From a bacterium (GTDB taxonomy: Bacteria; Bacillota; Clostridia; Lachnospirales; Lachnospiraceae), in the NCBI GenBank assembly GCA_028724545.1, contig JAQYCU010000014.1, forward strand, positions 1 to 58,749: DNA of 58,749 nucleotides. The letters are read 5' to 3'. The translations under genes were made by a program, and so were the position numbers. Shown here one piece after another: positions 27,710-36,517 of the stretch (within the stretch, counting starts at the first letter, position 1; each line of letters begins with the position of its first letter). The notes under the pieces are model-generated. The model did not search any database. It was not told the DNA's origin and was given only the letters and a program-made list of their open reading frames with translations.

Positions 27710-28126
27710 ATGACGCAGTTTCAGGCATATTCTATTATGTTTTTGACCGGTGGGTTTCTATATTGTGGTATCGAAATCCTCGCCAGAGGATATTCTCATA
27801 TCTCTATGTTTCTGGCCGGTGGTATATGTTTTCTTCTCATCGGTGTAGTTGAATTTCTTCTGGGCAATTCAGCTTCCATTTTAAGCCAGATGTTTTTTTG
27901 TGGACTTATGATTACCGGGGTGGAACTGGTTTTTGGTATGATTGTAAACCGGCATATGCACCTTAATGTCTGGGACTATTCCGGTGAACAATATAATTTC
28001 CAGGGACAAATTTGTCTGCTCTACAGCAATCTGTGGTTTTTCCTGTCTTGCCCGGCCATCCTGCTACACGACTATATGGAATTTCTGCTGTTAGGATACC
28101 AGATTCCCCATTACCGGATTTTTTAA
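27710..28126 (+). CDS. CmpB-type putative ABC transporter permease (type IV)
   Basis: Small membrane protein of the ABC_trans_CmpB family. It is 138 residues with four membrane helices and the family hallmark LNVWDYSGEQYNFQGQICLLYS near residue 85-105 (VWDYS-N-G-IC). AAAGGTAGG precedes the ATG. The biochemical role of this family is not established. It stands alone, convergent with murI. Confidence 0.8.
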   Translation: MTQFQAYSIMFLTGGFLYCGIEILARGYSHISMFLAGGICFLLIGVVEFLLGNSASILSQMFFCGLMITGVELVFGMIVNRHMHLNVWDYSGEQYNFQGQICLLYSNLWFFLSCPAILLHDYMEFLLLGYQIPHYRIF

Positions 28127-28249
28127 TCAAAAAAGGGCGCTGCATTTTGAACCGTCCCCATCGCCAGATTTCAGGTCTGACTTTTTGGGTTGGTTCCTAT
28201 GCAGTGTCCTTCTTATTTTCTGCTATTTGCTGTTTTCTTAATTACTTGA

Positions 28250-28285
28250 TTTTTCTCAATCATTTACTTTTTCTCAATCATTTAC
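28250..28285. repeat. 18-bp tandem duplication downstream of murI
   Basis: TTTTTCTCAATCATTTAC occurs twice head-to-tail, followed by a partial third copy. It is non-coding, in the convergent gap, and probably slippage-derived. Confidence 0.7.
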
Positions 28286-28301
28286 TTTTTGCCAACTACT
28301 T

Positions 28302-29075
28302 TTATTCTCTTGTCAGCAGATATTTACATAATTGTTTTTCTTCTTCGGTATCGCAGCTGTTTAGAAATGAAACCGTTCCTTTTGTTTCAGAATCCGTCAG
28401 TCTGCCTGCCACTTTTAGCCGGCGATGCATTTCCCTTGCTGTTCCATTGCCCCCGTCAAAAATCATCACGTCATTTCCGACGACCTGTTCAATCATTTTT
28501 TTTGCAAATGGATAATGCGTACATCCTAATACAATAGAATCGATTTTTTCTTCTTTTACTGTCCAAAGCAATTCGGTCAGATATTTCTTTAAATCCTCAC
28601 CATCCAAATCGCCCCGTTCTACAAATTCCATCAGACCGGGACACGGAAGAGGAATAATCTGTGCCTGATTTTCGTACTGTTTCATTAACTTCTGAAACTT
28701 TTCCTGTTTCAGTGTCATCGGTGTTGCCATTACGACAATTCGCGAATCCGGCTTATACAGAACTGCCGGTTTGATTGCCGGTTCTATCCCGACTAACGGC
28801 AAATCCGGGTATTTTTTTCTGAGAATCGCGACAGCAGCACTTGTTGCCGTATTGCATGCCACTACAATCGATTTTGCACCACGCTGAAGCAGAACATCAA
28901 TATTTTCTAATGTCAATGCCCTGACTTCCTCCAGAGATTTGGTGCCATAAGGGGCATGCCTAGAATCTCCCAGATAGAGATAATTCTCGTTCGGCATAAT
29001 CTGAACCAGTTCACGGAGCACACTGATGCCACCTACTCCCGAATCAAATACACCTATCGGCTCTCTGTTTACCAT
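28302..29075 (-). CDS. murI: Glutamate racemase
   Basis: Makes D-glutamate for peptidoglycan. It is 257 residues. The two catalytic cysteines lie in VACNTATSAA near residue 72 and VLGCTHYPF near 183; the N-terminal signature is IGVFDSGVGGISVLRE. The start at 29075 has a GAGGCG site. It is 18 bp after the aldolase gene, so likely co-transcribed from 30149-30177. Confidence 0.96.
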   Translation of the reverse strand: MVNREPIGVFDSGVGGISVLRELVQIMPNENYLYLGDSRHAPYGTKSLEEVRALTLENIDVLLQRGAKSIVVACNTATSAAVAILRKKYPDLPLVGIEPAIKPAVLYKPDSRIVVMATPMTLKQEKFQKLMKQYENQAQIIPLPCPGLMEFVERGDLDGEDLKKYLTELLWTVKEEKIDSIVLGCTHYPFAKKMIEQVVGNDVMIFDGGNGTAREMHRRLKVAGRLTDSETKGTVSFLNSCDTEEEKQLCKYLLTRE

Positions 29076-29093
29076 ACTAGCGCCTCATTTCAA

Positions 29094-30068
29094 TCAGTCT
29101 TTGTCGATGATTTCTTTGTAAAATTCCGTGTAATCCTTACGTCCTTCTTTCATGGCTGCTATTGCTGCACGTGGATGCTGATTCAGATGTCCCGTAATCA
29201 TATAAGGAATGTCAAATCCCCATTCAATGCCGGATTCCAGCAATGGCACCATCTGTTTTTCAATAAACTGGACAACAGGGAACAATTTGTATTTTGGATT
29301 TTTCAAAAATCCCAGTAAAAGTTCTATTGCACAGTTACCTGCACCACGTCCCATACCACTCATAGTTGCATCCAGATACGATACACCCTGTGCACAGGCT
29401 TCAATCGTATTTGCAAATGCAAGCTGCTGGTTGTTGTGAGCGTGCATTCCAATGTATTTGCCATATTTTTCGCCAACTTCCAGATACTGGTCAGCAATTT
29501 TACGAATTTGCTCAGGGAAAAGAGAACCAAAACTGTCTACAATATAAATACCATCAACACAGCTCTTTCCTAACATTTCCAAAGCAGTTGCAATATCCGA
29601 TTCTTTTGCATTGGAAATCGCCATAATATTACAGGTTACTTCATAGCCTTTGCGTTTTGCATCTTCAATCATATCAATCGCTGCAGGCATTGTATTCACA
29701 TAGGTTGCCACGCGAATCAGGTCAAGAGGACTTTCGCTGCGGTCATGAATGTCTTCTTTATAGTTACATCTTCCGACATCGGCCATAATTGCCAGTTTCA
29801 AATCTGTGTCATTCTCGCCAACGATTTCACGGATATGTTCGTCAGATGCAAATTTCCACTTGCCAAATTTATCTACATCAAACATTTCTTTATCAGCACG
29901 ATAACCAAACTCCATATAGTCAACGCCTGCTTTTACATTTGTCTGATACAAATCCTTAATAAACTCGTCTGTAAAATAAAAGTCATTGACAAGACCTCCA
30001 TCACGAATGGTTGCATCCAATACTTTTATGTCTGGACGAAATGATAATAAATCTCCCTTTTGTGCCAC
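29094..30068 (-). CDS. HMGL-like (DRE-TIM) aldolase / 4-hydroxy-2-oxovalerate-aldolase-like enzyme
   Basis: Metal-dependent TIM-barrel lyase. The DRE motif is VLDATIRDGGLVNDF near residue 17. Metal-binding His residues are in GMHAHNNQQLAFAN near 205, and TMSGMGRGAGN is near 240. The frame opens at 30095, but GGAGG lies 7 bp before the GTG at 30068, which I chose. The substrate is uncertain: relatives cleave 4-hydroxy-2-oxo acids, but such enzymes also occur in surface-polysaccharide clusters. It is followed directly by murI. Confidence 0.8.
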   Translation of the reverse strand: MAQKGDLLSFRPDIKVLDATIRDGGLVNDFYFTDEFIKDLYQTNVKAGVDYMEFGYRADKEMFDVDKFGKWKFASDEHIREIVGENDTDLKLAIMADVGRCNYKEDIHDRSESPLDLIRVATYVNTMPAAIDMIEDAKRKGYEVTCNIMAISNAKESDIATALEMLGKSCVDGIYIVDSFGSLFPEQIRKIADQYLEVGEKYGKYIGMHAHNNQQLAFANTIEACAQGVSYLDATMSGMGRGAGNCAIELLLGFLKNPKYKLFPVVQFIEKQMVPLLESGIEWGFDIPYMITGHLNQHPRAAIAAMKEGRKDYTEFYKEIIDKD

Positions 30069-30148
30069 TTTTTTTCCTCCTTCTTGTATCCACAATACTT
30101 TTGCAGACTGCCGTTTTGCTTTTTTGCAGACAAGCCCACACTATTTTT

Positions 30149-30177
30149 AGTATACTAAACTCCACAAAGTAATGCAA
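30149..30177 (-). promoter_or_regulatory. Promoter of the aldolase-murI unit
   Basis: Minus-strand TTGCAT (30177-30172), a 17-bp spacer, and TATACT (30154-30149), about 80 bp upstream of the GTG start. Confidence 0.7.
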
Positions 30178-30272
30178 CTAATTTGCGCAGAGGAATCATT
30201 TTCGCTGTCTTTTAAGGGATATGTAATAAAACAGTTTTCCTGACGGAGCACGCTCTCGCTTGGAAACACGCA

Positions 30273-30704
30273 CTATGGATTTGCTTTTACAAAATCTAAA
30301 ATACAGTCATTTGCTCTGCCGGATTCATCAAAAGGGTCTGATTTAAGCAACTGCAAAGCATCTAGTAAACTGCTTAATTGACAAACCTGATTTTTATCAA
30401 CCTCTAAAATATCATATGAAGATGACAAAAAATCACATAACATTTTTGCATTATATGCTTTATCGCCTTCTTCACCATCTCTTATCCCAGCATACATAAC
30501 AACTAAATCCTTTAATTCTTTGATAAACTCAGTCCTATTTGTATCACTCGGTTCATTACGATACATTTCACCTGTTTGTATGGCTTTGTCAATAGTATTG
30601 GCATAATCCTTTTTCTGGTAATTGGATTTTACATTGCAATATAGGATATAGCCGAGCACACATATGCTAAGTATAATCATAAACCATTTAATATTTCTTT
30701 TCAT
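30273..30704 (-). CDS. Hypothetical membrane-anchored protein
   Basis: Not recognised. It is 143 residues with a basic start and one N-terminal helix (about 6-23) that works as an anchor or uncleaved signal. The helical, charged extracytoplasmic domain has Cys90 and Cys107-type single cysteines. It begins 1 bp after the stop of the next upstream gene, so the two are a transcriptional pair. No homology can be claimed. Confidence 0.6.
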   Translation of the reverse strand: MKRNIKWFMIILSICVLGYILYCNVKSNYQKKDYANTIDKAIQTGEMYRNEPSDTNRTEFIKELKDLVVMYAGIRDGEEGDKAYNAKMLCDFLSSSYDILEVDKNQVCQLSSLLDALQLLKSDPFDESGRANDCILDFVKANP

Positions 30705-30705
30705 A

Positions 30706-31005
30706 CTATGAATTAGTCACCCCACATCCTATTCCTTTTTCCAAATGAATACTGTTTTGATAAAGCATTTTCCCTGTTTTATATGATATATTTGCTGTTT
30801 TAATATTAGGAATATTGCTTAAATTTCCTAAAAATCCCGATATTCCGATAAAAGCACCTTCACTATCGATATCCATAGTTAAATGTGTATTATCTATACA
30901 CAGGCTATGCTCTATCTCTCTTCCGTAAGTCATCAAACTTCCTTCTTCTGCATGATAAACGCTTCTTGTTGAAATATCCTTTTTTTCAATAATTTGAAAT
31001 TCCAT
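30706..31005 (-). CDS. Hypothetical small protein
   Basis: Not recognised. It is about 99 residues, mixed alpha/beta, Gly- and Ile-rich, ending GIGCGVTNS. The ATG at 31005 has AAAGGAGATAATT; an upstream in-frame ATG at 31023 lacks a site. No signal peptide or membrane helix is present. It pairs with the anchored protein downstream. The Gly-Cys C-terminus is reminiscent of a precursor peptide, but nothing nearby supports that. Confidence 0.55.
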   Translation of the reverse strand: MEFQIIEKKDISTRSVYHAEEGSLMTYGREIEHSLCIDNTHLTMDIDSEGAFIGISGFLGNLSNIPNIKTANISYKTGKMLYQNSIHLEKGIGCGVTNS

Positions 31006-31152
31006 AATTATCTCCTTTGTCAACGTGTTTCTGCCGGCCTTTTACCAGAGAACCACAATCTGAATTGCCTGGCGAGTTTGTACAGCGAGAGCGTGCCTTT
31101 GACAGAAAAGGAAGCCTATGCTGTCAGGACCAGTACTTTCTGTAGATGTAGC

Positions 31153-31183
31153 AAAAAAGGACTGCACTGTTACCGTGCAGTCC
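31153..31183 (-). terminator. Strong terminator of the 6S-like RNA
   Basis: GGACTGCAC pairs with GTGCAGTCC around a GGTAACA loop, followed on the minus strand by T6. Confidence 0.85.
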
Positions 31184-31189
31184 CTGCTT

Positions 31190-31370
31190 ATCATATTGCA
31201 CCCAAAATGCCGTTCCCTGAATTTTGAGTCCTAGCATTCGCTAGGTGGGCAACCGCACATGCGATTCTGCCTTCCACTCTTAGGAGGCTTGACATCTTCG
31301 CAAAAATGTAGGAATCCCAATCAATAAGTGTAGGTTCAAAATATCAGGGGTGTCGTACATCCCAGGCTTT
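31190..31370 (-). ncRNA. ssrS: Probable 6S RNA
   Basis: About 180 nt on the minus strand whose ends pair. CCCTGATATTTTGA near the 5' end matches TCAAAATTCAGGG near the 3' end with one bulge, and rougher pairing continues outside. Inside are further hairpins: CCTAGC/GCTAGG, AATCGCA/TGCGGTT and GCCTCC/GGAAGGC. A terminator follows, and AT-rich promoter-like sequence (TTGTAT, 16 bp, TATACT) lies upstream near 31430-31460. The length, the closed-rod shape and the TTTGAACCTACA segment fit Firmicutes 6S RNA, which holds sigma-A RNA polymerase. I recognise this by shape; an alternative is a remnant IS200/IS605 right end. Confidence 0.55.
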
Positions 31371-31650
31371 TTTGCCAGACAGAACACCTTTTTTTAGGCT
31401 TCTGCCAGACTTTATATCTTGTTTTAATTATAGTATATACTTTTTTTCCAAAAATACAACTAGAAAAATTTTGAAATACTACCTTTTTATCAAATTATTT
31501 TTTGTAAACCATTTTCATTTCATCGCTTTTTTAGTTGTGCTATTTTTCATAATATTACTTTTTCATTTCATTCCATTTTATTGTAGCATTTTTCAATTTC
31601 ATCGCCTTTTTCCATTGCTCTTTTATGCTGCATCCTTTTGGCAAAACTAT
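31371..31650. other. AT-rich gap upstream of the 6S-like RNA
   Basis: Holds the presumed minus-strand promoter of the structured RNA. The rest is T-rich low-complexity sequence after the sensor kinase stop. No gene is seen. Confidence 0.5.
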
Positions 31651-33171
31651 TTATTCAAATTCCTCAAGGCAGGTACACTCTTCAAAGGAGAATGAAAAAG
31701 TAGTTCCCTGATTTAATTCACTTTCCACTTCAATATCCCCTCCGTGCCGTAATGCAATCTGCTTTGCTATCATCAGACCCAGTCCTGTTCCCGTTTCATT
31801 CTGTCGCATCTTAGATGAATAAAATTTTTCAAATATATATGGCAACTGTTCCTTTGAAATCCCTACACCATAATCCCTGATGGCAATATGATACCGGTTG
31901 TCTTCCTTATCAATCACAATCTCAACCCTGCCGTGCTCTTTTGAAAATTTGACAGCATTATCCACAATCACCATAAACATCTGGCGCAATCTTCCATAAT
32001 CACCCATAATCAGACACGGGTCTTCTTCCGGTGCTTCTAACTGAATGCTAATATCCTTTTCTTTTCCCAGTATGTTGCCACTACGGATAATTTCTCCAAA
32101 TATCTGTGTCAGGCTGACCGGTTCTTTGTCAATCTCAAAATCAGGATTCTGCATTTTTGATAGGACAAACAAATCATTTACCAGACGTTCCATCCCCTGA
32201 CATTCCTGCAGCATACGCTGGTACAAAGCCTCAATTTGCTCCGGCTGCTCTACAACACCATCAGCCAGTGTTTCTGTATACCCACGCATTACCGTAATCG
32301 GCGTTCGCAGTTCATGCGATACGTTGGCAAAAAAATCGCGTCGCACCTGCTCTAAGTTTTCTCTTTCTTCTTCTGCCTTCCGTAACTTTCCTGCCAGATA
32401 ATCCAAAGATTTTTCCAGACTTCCTATTTGCGAATTTGGTCTTTTCACTTCTATGTGGGAATAATCTCCCTTTGCCATAACGCCAATTCTTTTTCCTATC
32501 TTGTTCAATGGCCTTGATAAAAATTGAGAAAAGAAAATTGCCACAATATATGCAATAATGACAGCTGTCAAAACGCTAAACGTAATCAGATATTTTCCTT
32601 CACTAATTCCCATTGTCTGCCGGTCAATCATAGAAATCATCAAGACTGCGCCACAGACTTCTTCTGTATTTATGTTTCTGATTGGCACAGCAACGCTCAG
32701 CGTAGTCATACCATATGTACTGTCAAAACTGGAATTGGATGCAATCTTTCCCTTATATGCTTTTTGCAAAACAGCGTAGGTTTCTGTAGAAAGATTCTGG
32801 GCATCTGCATTTGCATTAACAAACTCCAGTGCCAGTGGATTTTGGGCATCTTCTTTTGCCACAATCCAGACATCTGTATTTTCTGCACGCTCCATCTCGT
32901 CGATATATACATTGTATTTTTGGAAAAGCGTTTCTTTCTTTTTGTTCTCAAAACGTGCTACCCGTTTTGATATAATTTTTCCCTGCCGTGTCAGCAGTTT
33001 TGTATATGATGCCACATAGTTTTTCTCATATAGCGATATAAAAATGCAGCCTATCAGTACGCCGGTCAGTGCCAATACAAATGCAAAGGAAGTAAAAATA
33101 CGCAAAACAACATCATTATGCTGAATATAATTCCACAATGAATGCCTTTTCTTTTTGTTGCGATGAAACAT
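31651..33171 (-). CDS. Sensor histidine kinase (HAMP, PhoR/ResE type)
   Basis: Membrane kinase of a two-component system. Two helices (about 20-47 and 170-195) flank an extracellular sensor of about 120 residues. HAMP lies at about 195-250. HisKA has the phospho-His in FFANVSHELRTPITV, and HATPase has N (VIVDNAVKF), G1 (DYGVGI) and G2 (GTGLGLMIAKQ) boxes. The frame is open to 33261, but AAGGAAGTGTG precedes the ATG at 33171. It is 100 bp after its response regulator. The signal is unknown; the cell-wall genes nearby are not proof. Confidence 0.92.
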   Translation of the reverse strand: MFHRNKKKRHSLWNYIQHNDVVLRIFTSFAFVLALTGVLIGCIFISLYEKNYVASYTKLLTRQGKIISKRVARFENKKKETLFQKYNVYIDEMERAENTDVWIVAKEDAQNPLALEFVNANADAQNLSTETYAVLQKAYKGKIASNSSFDSTYGMTTLSVAVPIRNINTEEVCGAVLMISMIDRQTMGISEGKYLITFSVLTAVIIAYIVAIFFSQFLSRPLNKIGKRIGVMAKGDYSHIEVKRPNSQIGSLEKSLDYLAGKLRKAEEERENLEQVRRDFFANVSHELRTPITVMRGYTETLADGVVEQPEQIEALYQRMLQECQGMERLVNDLFVLSKMQNPDFEIDKEPVSLTQIFGEIIRSGNILGKEKDISIQLEAPEEDPCLIMGDYGRLRQMFMVIVDNAVKFSKEHGRVEIVIDKEDNRYHIAIRDYGVGISKEQLPYIFEKFYSSKMRQNETGTGLGLMIAKQIALRHGGDIEVESELNQGTTFSFSFEECTCLEEFE

Positions 33172-33274
33172 CAATATCACACTTCCTTTCCTTTTTGTTG
33201 TTACTGCTTTTTCGTTTATTATAGAAAATATTCTGGATTTGCCAGCCTGATTGCTTTTCATTTACCCGGCTATT

Positions 33275-33976
33275 CTAAAATTTATCTTCGTTGATTTCAA
33301 ACTTATAGCCGACTCCCCAGATTGTCTTAATGGTCCAGTCCGGATGCTCCTGCGTATCCAGTTTGGCACGAAGCCGTTTTATATGGGAATCTACCGTCCT
33401 GCTGTCACCATAATAATCATACCCCCACAGACTGTCTAACAGATTATCCCTTGTGAATACTTTGTTTGGATTCGTTGCCAATGTCCACATAGTTTCAATT
33501 TCTTTTTTGGTTAACGGAACTCTCTGCCCGTTAATACTGAAAGAATATTCCTCCAGATTTACTACCATATTATTGATTGTTACGATATTACCTGATTTCT
33601 GGGAACCACTGTCACGGTTTAAACGGCGCAGCACGGCACGCAGCCTTGCCATCACTTCACTTGGGCTAAACGGTTTTACAATATAATCATCTGCACCGAT
33701 ATCCAGTCCCATAATTTTATCAAAATCTTCTCCCCTTGCCGTAATCAGAATAATCGGTACGCTCGACTTTTGACGGATATCACGGCACACTTCATATCCG
33801 TCCTTAAACGGCATCATAACATCTAACAGCAATGCCACAGGATTATATTCCTCAAACATACGCTCTGCTTCCACTCCATCTTTTGCCACAACCGGTTCAT
33901 ATCCTTCTTTTTTTACATAAACCGTTAAAATATCAGTAATATCCTTATTATCATCTGCAATTAATATGTAATCCAT
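33275..33976 (-). CDS. OmpR/PhoB-family response regulator
   Basis: A 233-residue transcription factor. The receiver domain (1-120) has phospho-acceptor Asp in ALLLDVMMPFKDG near residue 54, the switch Thr in ILITARG, and Lys in VKPFSPSEV. The winged-helix DNA-binding domain (135-230) has SRTVDSHIKRLRAKL and the closing VGYKFE. It pairs with the downstream kinase. The start at 33976 has AGAGAGGAGTC. Confidence 0.95.
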   Translation of the reverse strand: MDYILIADDNKDITDILTVYVKKEGYEPVVAKDGVEAERMFEEYNPVALLLDVMMPFKDGYEVCRDIRQKSSVPIILITARGEDFDKIMGLDIGADDYIVKPFSPSEVMARLRAVLRRLNRDSGSQKSGNIVTINNMVVNLEEYSFSINGQRVPLTKKEIETMWTLATNPNKVFTRDNLLDSLWGYDYYGDSRTVDSHIKRLRAKLDTQEHPDWTIKTIWGVGYKFEINEDKF

Positions 33977-34279
33977 ACTGTTTGACTCCTCTCTGCTCTT
34001 TTATTTTTCCTACTGGTTTTACACTTTCCTGATTTCATACTATTCTTTTTTCTTACTACTCAAACTTCATACTACTCTTTTTTCATACGAATTTCTTATT
34101 ATCTGTATTCTATGTTGAAATTTTCCGGCATACTCTGCCTCCTTATAATAGATTACCAAAAAAATATGTCAAAAAAAAGAATTTTTCTGACACTATTCTG
34201 CCACGTCCCCTCTTTACACTAAGGATAGTATCCGTTAAGATAATACAAGACAATGTTTTGATACAGAAATGGAGTCCTT
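33977..34279. other. Gene-free divergent promoter region
   Basis: T-rich with repeated CATACTATTCTTTTTTC-like words near 34035-34090. For the rightward gene, TTTACA near 34213 and TAAGAT 17 bp later are a plausible promoter. No gene is seen. Confidence 0.45.
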
Positions 34280-35065
34280 ATGAAAAAAACAGTATTACAT
34301 ATAATATGTGGCAGCCTGCTTCTGCTGCTCTGTCTGGTTCCTGCAGATAAAACTTCTGCACGAAGAAACCGTTCGCTTGCCCTTGCAAGCCAGACAAACA
34401 ATACAGAGCAGAGTTCTTTTGCAAATAGTGCAGAACAGAGTTCTTCTGATGACCAGGCATCCATAGACCAGGCTTTTCTGCCTTTGCAGGAAACTTCTGC
34501 CACAACTATAAAATTAAAACAAAAAAAAGCAGCACCAAAAGTTGGCATATCAAAGCACGCCAAAAAAATCTTTCAGAATGACAGCGATACGTTATCCGTT
34601 TTTAATGTACCGAAAGACTGTAGCGTTACTTTCAAAAGCAGTGATTCTTCCATCCTGAAAGTGGAGCAGGACAGTGATACTTCCTGTCGCTATACCGGCA
34701 TCAAATCCGGTTCTGCAAAAGTTATTATTAAAATAACAAAAACTAATTTTTTGTTTTTTGAAGACACAAAAACCATCAATGCAAAAATTTCAGTGTCGCC
34801 CCGTGCTGCCAGCATTATGTTTCATCAGTCCGTCCGTAAAATCCGTAAAGGACAAAAAGTCAAAATGGCAGTTACGCTCCGTCCAAGCATCACAAAAGAG
34901 CGTCCATTTTTCTGGTCTGCCAACAAACAAATTGTTTCGATAGGAAGCAAAGGCGTCATTCACGGAAAAAAGGTCGGAACCACTTATGTGATGGCACGCA
35001 TCAGTAATGGAAAAACTGCAAAATGTAAAATTATTGTCCGTAAGAAAAAAGCAAGTGAAAAGTAA
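34280..35065 (+). CDS. Secreted protein with bacterial Ig-like (BIG2-type) domains
   Basis: Probable cell-surface protein. The signal peptide covers about 1-27 (hydrophobic core LHIICGSLLLLLCLVP). A Ser/Gln-rich linker follows, then two Ig-like repeats: about 95-170 (VTFKSSDSSILKV) and about 180-258 (FFWSANKQIVSIGSKGVIHG, VGTTYVMARIS). It ends in a Lys-rich tail without an LPxTG signal. GGAG lies 8 bp before the ATG. The binding partner is unknown. Confidence 0.78.
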   Translation: MKKTVLHIICGSLLLLLCLVPADKTSARRNRSLALASQTNNTEQSSFANSAEQSSSDDQASIDQAFLPLQETSATTIKLKQKKAAPKVGISKHAKKIFQNDSDTLSVFNVPKDCSVTFKSSDSSILKVEQDSDTSCRYTGIKSGSAKVIIKITKTNFLFFEDTKTINAKISVSPRAASIMFHQSVRKIRKGQKVKMAVTLRPSITKERPFFWSANKQIVSIGSKGVIHGKKVGTTYVMARISNGKTAKCKIIVRKKKASEK

Positions 35066-35089
35066 TTCCATACTTTTCACCTGCTTTTA
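35048..35089. terminator. Bidirectional terminator between Ig-like and capA genes
   Basis: AAGCAAGTGAAAAGT pairs with ACTTTTCACCTGCTT, with A and T runs on the two sides, between convergent genes. Confidence 0.8.
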
Positions 35090-35097
35090 TTTTTCCT

Positions 35098-36435
35098 TTA
35101 TTTTTTCTTGTGCACAACACAATTTTTATCCAGTTTTCCGTTGGTAGAAATCCCATTTATGTATTTCACGAATTTCTTTACCTGGCTTGGCTTTGTCAGC
35201 AATTTTGTTTCCTTGCCACTCTGCAGACAAGGCTGGAGTTTTGCCGTTAATTTTCCTGAATCAGAAATATTGATTTCTAAAACAGTTGTATACAATGTTC
35301 TTTCATTAAACCAGAAATTTCCCAAACTATAAAAAATAGGAACTCCTTTATAATATCCAATTCCCTGCATACAATGGGTGTGAGCGCCAACGACAGCATC
35401 TGCACCTGCATTGATATAATCTTTTGCCTGCTGTACCTGCGCCTGTTCTAACTTCGTGCTGTACTCAGTTCCCCAATGAACATAGACTATGACATAATCG
35501 GCTTTCTTTTTTGCCTTTTTAATGGCCTTAACATACTGTCTGTCATTATAAGTCCTGAAAACACCGGGACTGTTTTTACCTGCCTGTGGCGTAAGAACAT
35601 ATTTTTCTGCCCGGGTAGCTGCCACAATGGCGATTTTCTTACCTTTGACTGTAAGATAGGCAGGTTCTTTCGCCTGCGCACTGTTTTTGCCGGCACCAAC
35701 TGTCGCTATACCGGCTTTCTTTAAATATTTGAGTGTATCATAAAATGCTGCTTTTCCATAATCAAAAATGTGGTTGTTAGCAAGACCGGCAACATCCACG
35801 CCCAGTTTTTTCAGATACTTCACATTAGCCGGTTTGCTCCGGAATGTATACGCTTTGCCTGCCATTGGCGTTCCTCTTTTGCTAATGGAAAACTCGTTAT
35901 TTATTATCATGGCATCATATGCATTCATTTTCCGAATCAGTTTAGGACTAATGACTTTTGACAAACTGCCCTTCTGCCTCATATGACGCATAACCGCACT
36001 GGTATCATCCAGACAAATGTCACCGGCAAATCCCAGACGAATGACAGCGTCATCTTTTACACTCCCATATTGATATGGTACTTCTTGTCCGTCTTCCTGA
36101 TAAGACTGCGTTTTGGCTGTTGTCGTATCCTTTTCCGGTAGCGCTGCTTCTGGTTCTGTGCTCTCTTCTGGCATTGCTGTTGGTGTTGCCGTTGGCGAAA
36201 TTGCATCACCCGGTATATAGGTTGCATTTTCATCTGCCGTTCCTATACTGTCACCACCAATATTCTGCTCTTCCAGTGTTTTAGGCGATACTGTCGGATT
36301 TGGTCTTCCGGAGCCAAGATGACCTCCTCTTTCTACTACAAAAAAGTGTACCACTATCCCTATCGCAATAACAGCTACGATAAACATAACCAGATTTCTT
36401 CCCCGGCCATGCATCCATTCCCTGAATTTTTTCAT
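35098..36435 (-). CDS. CapA-family (poly-gamma-glutamate type) metallophosphatase-like protein
   Basis: CapA/PgsA-like protein with a calcineurin-like fold, anchored outside the cell by one N-terminal helix (about 15-36). A Thr/Pro/Glu-rich linker covers about 40-115. The CapA domain follows: RLGFAGDICLDD near 135, GVDVAGLANNHIFDYG near 215, HWGTEYS near 325, and GAHTHCMQG with VPIFYSLGNFWF near 365-385. The ATG at 36435 follows AAGAAAGG; the frame opens at 36486. CapBC partners are not nearby, so a polyglutamate capsule should not be assumed. Confidence 0.85.
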   Translation of the reverse strand: MKKFREWMHGRGRNLVMFIVAVIAIGIVVHFFVVERGGHLGSGRPNPTVSPKTLEEQNIGGDSIGTADENATYIPGDAISPTATPTAMPEESTEPEAALPEKDTTTAKTQSYQEDGQEVPYQYGSVKDDAVIRLGFAGDICLDDTSAVMRHMRQKGSLSKVISPKLIRKMNAYDAMIINNEFSISKRGTPMAGKAYTFRSKPANVKYLKKLGVDVAGLANNHIFDYGKAAFYDTLKYLKKAGIATVGAGKNSAQAKEPAYLTVKGKKIAIVAATRAEKYVLTPQAGKNSPGVFRTYNDRQYVKAIKKAKKKADYVIVYVHWGTEYSTKLEQAQVQQAKDYINAGADAVVGAHTHCMQGIGYYKGVPIFYSLGNFWFNERTLYTTVLEINISDSGKLTAKLQPCLQSGKETKLLTKPSQVKKFVKYINGISTNGKLDKNCVVHKKK

Positions 36436-36517
36436 ATCAAAACCTTTCTTATCCTCACTACATAAACTGTAATCGTACTGAAACAAACTTTGTGTCGTTA
36501 CCAGATGCTTTTTCCTG

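Noticed and set aside
31190-31370. Remnant right end of an IS200/IS605 element with omega-RNA-like hairpins
   Set aside because: No tnpA or tnpB remnant is present upstream, the two ends of the RNA pair with each other, and a dedicated terminator follows. 6S RNA explains more, though this alternative is not excluded.
35098-36435. A poly-gamma-glutamate capsule locus
   Set aside because: Only the CapA-type protein is present; capB, capC and capE partners are absent from the neighbourhood.
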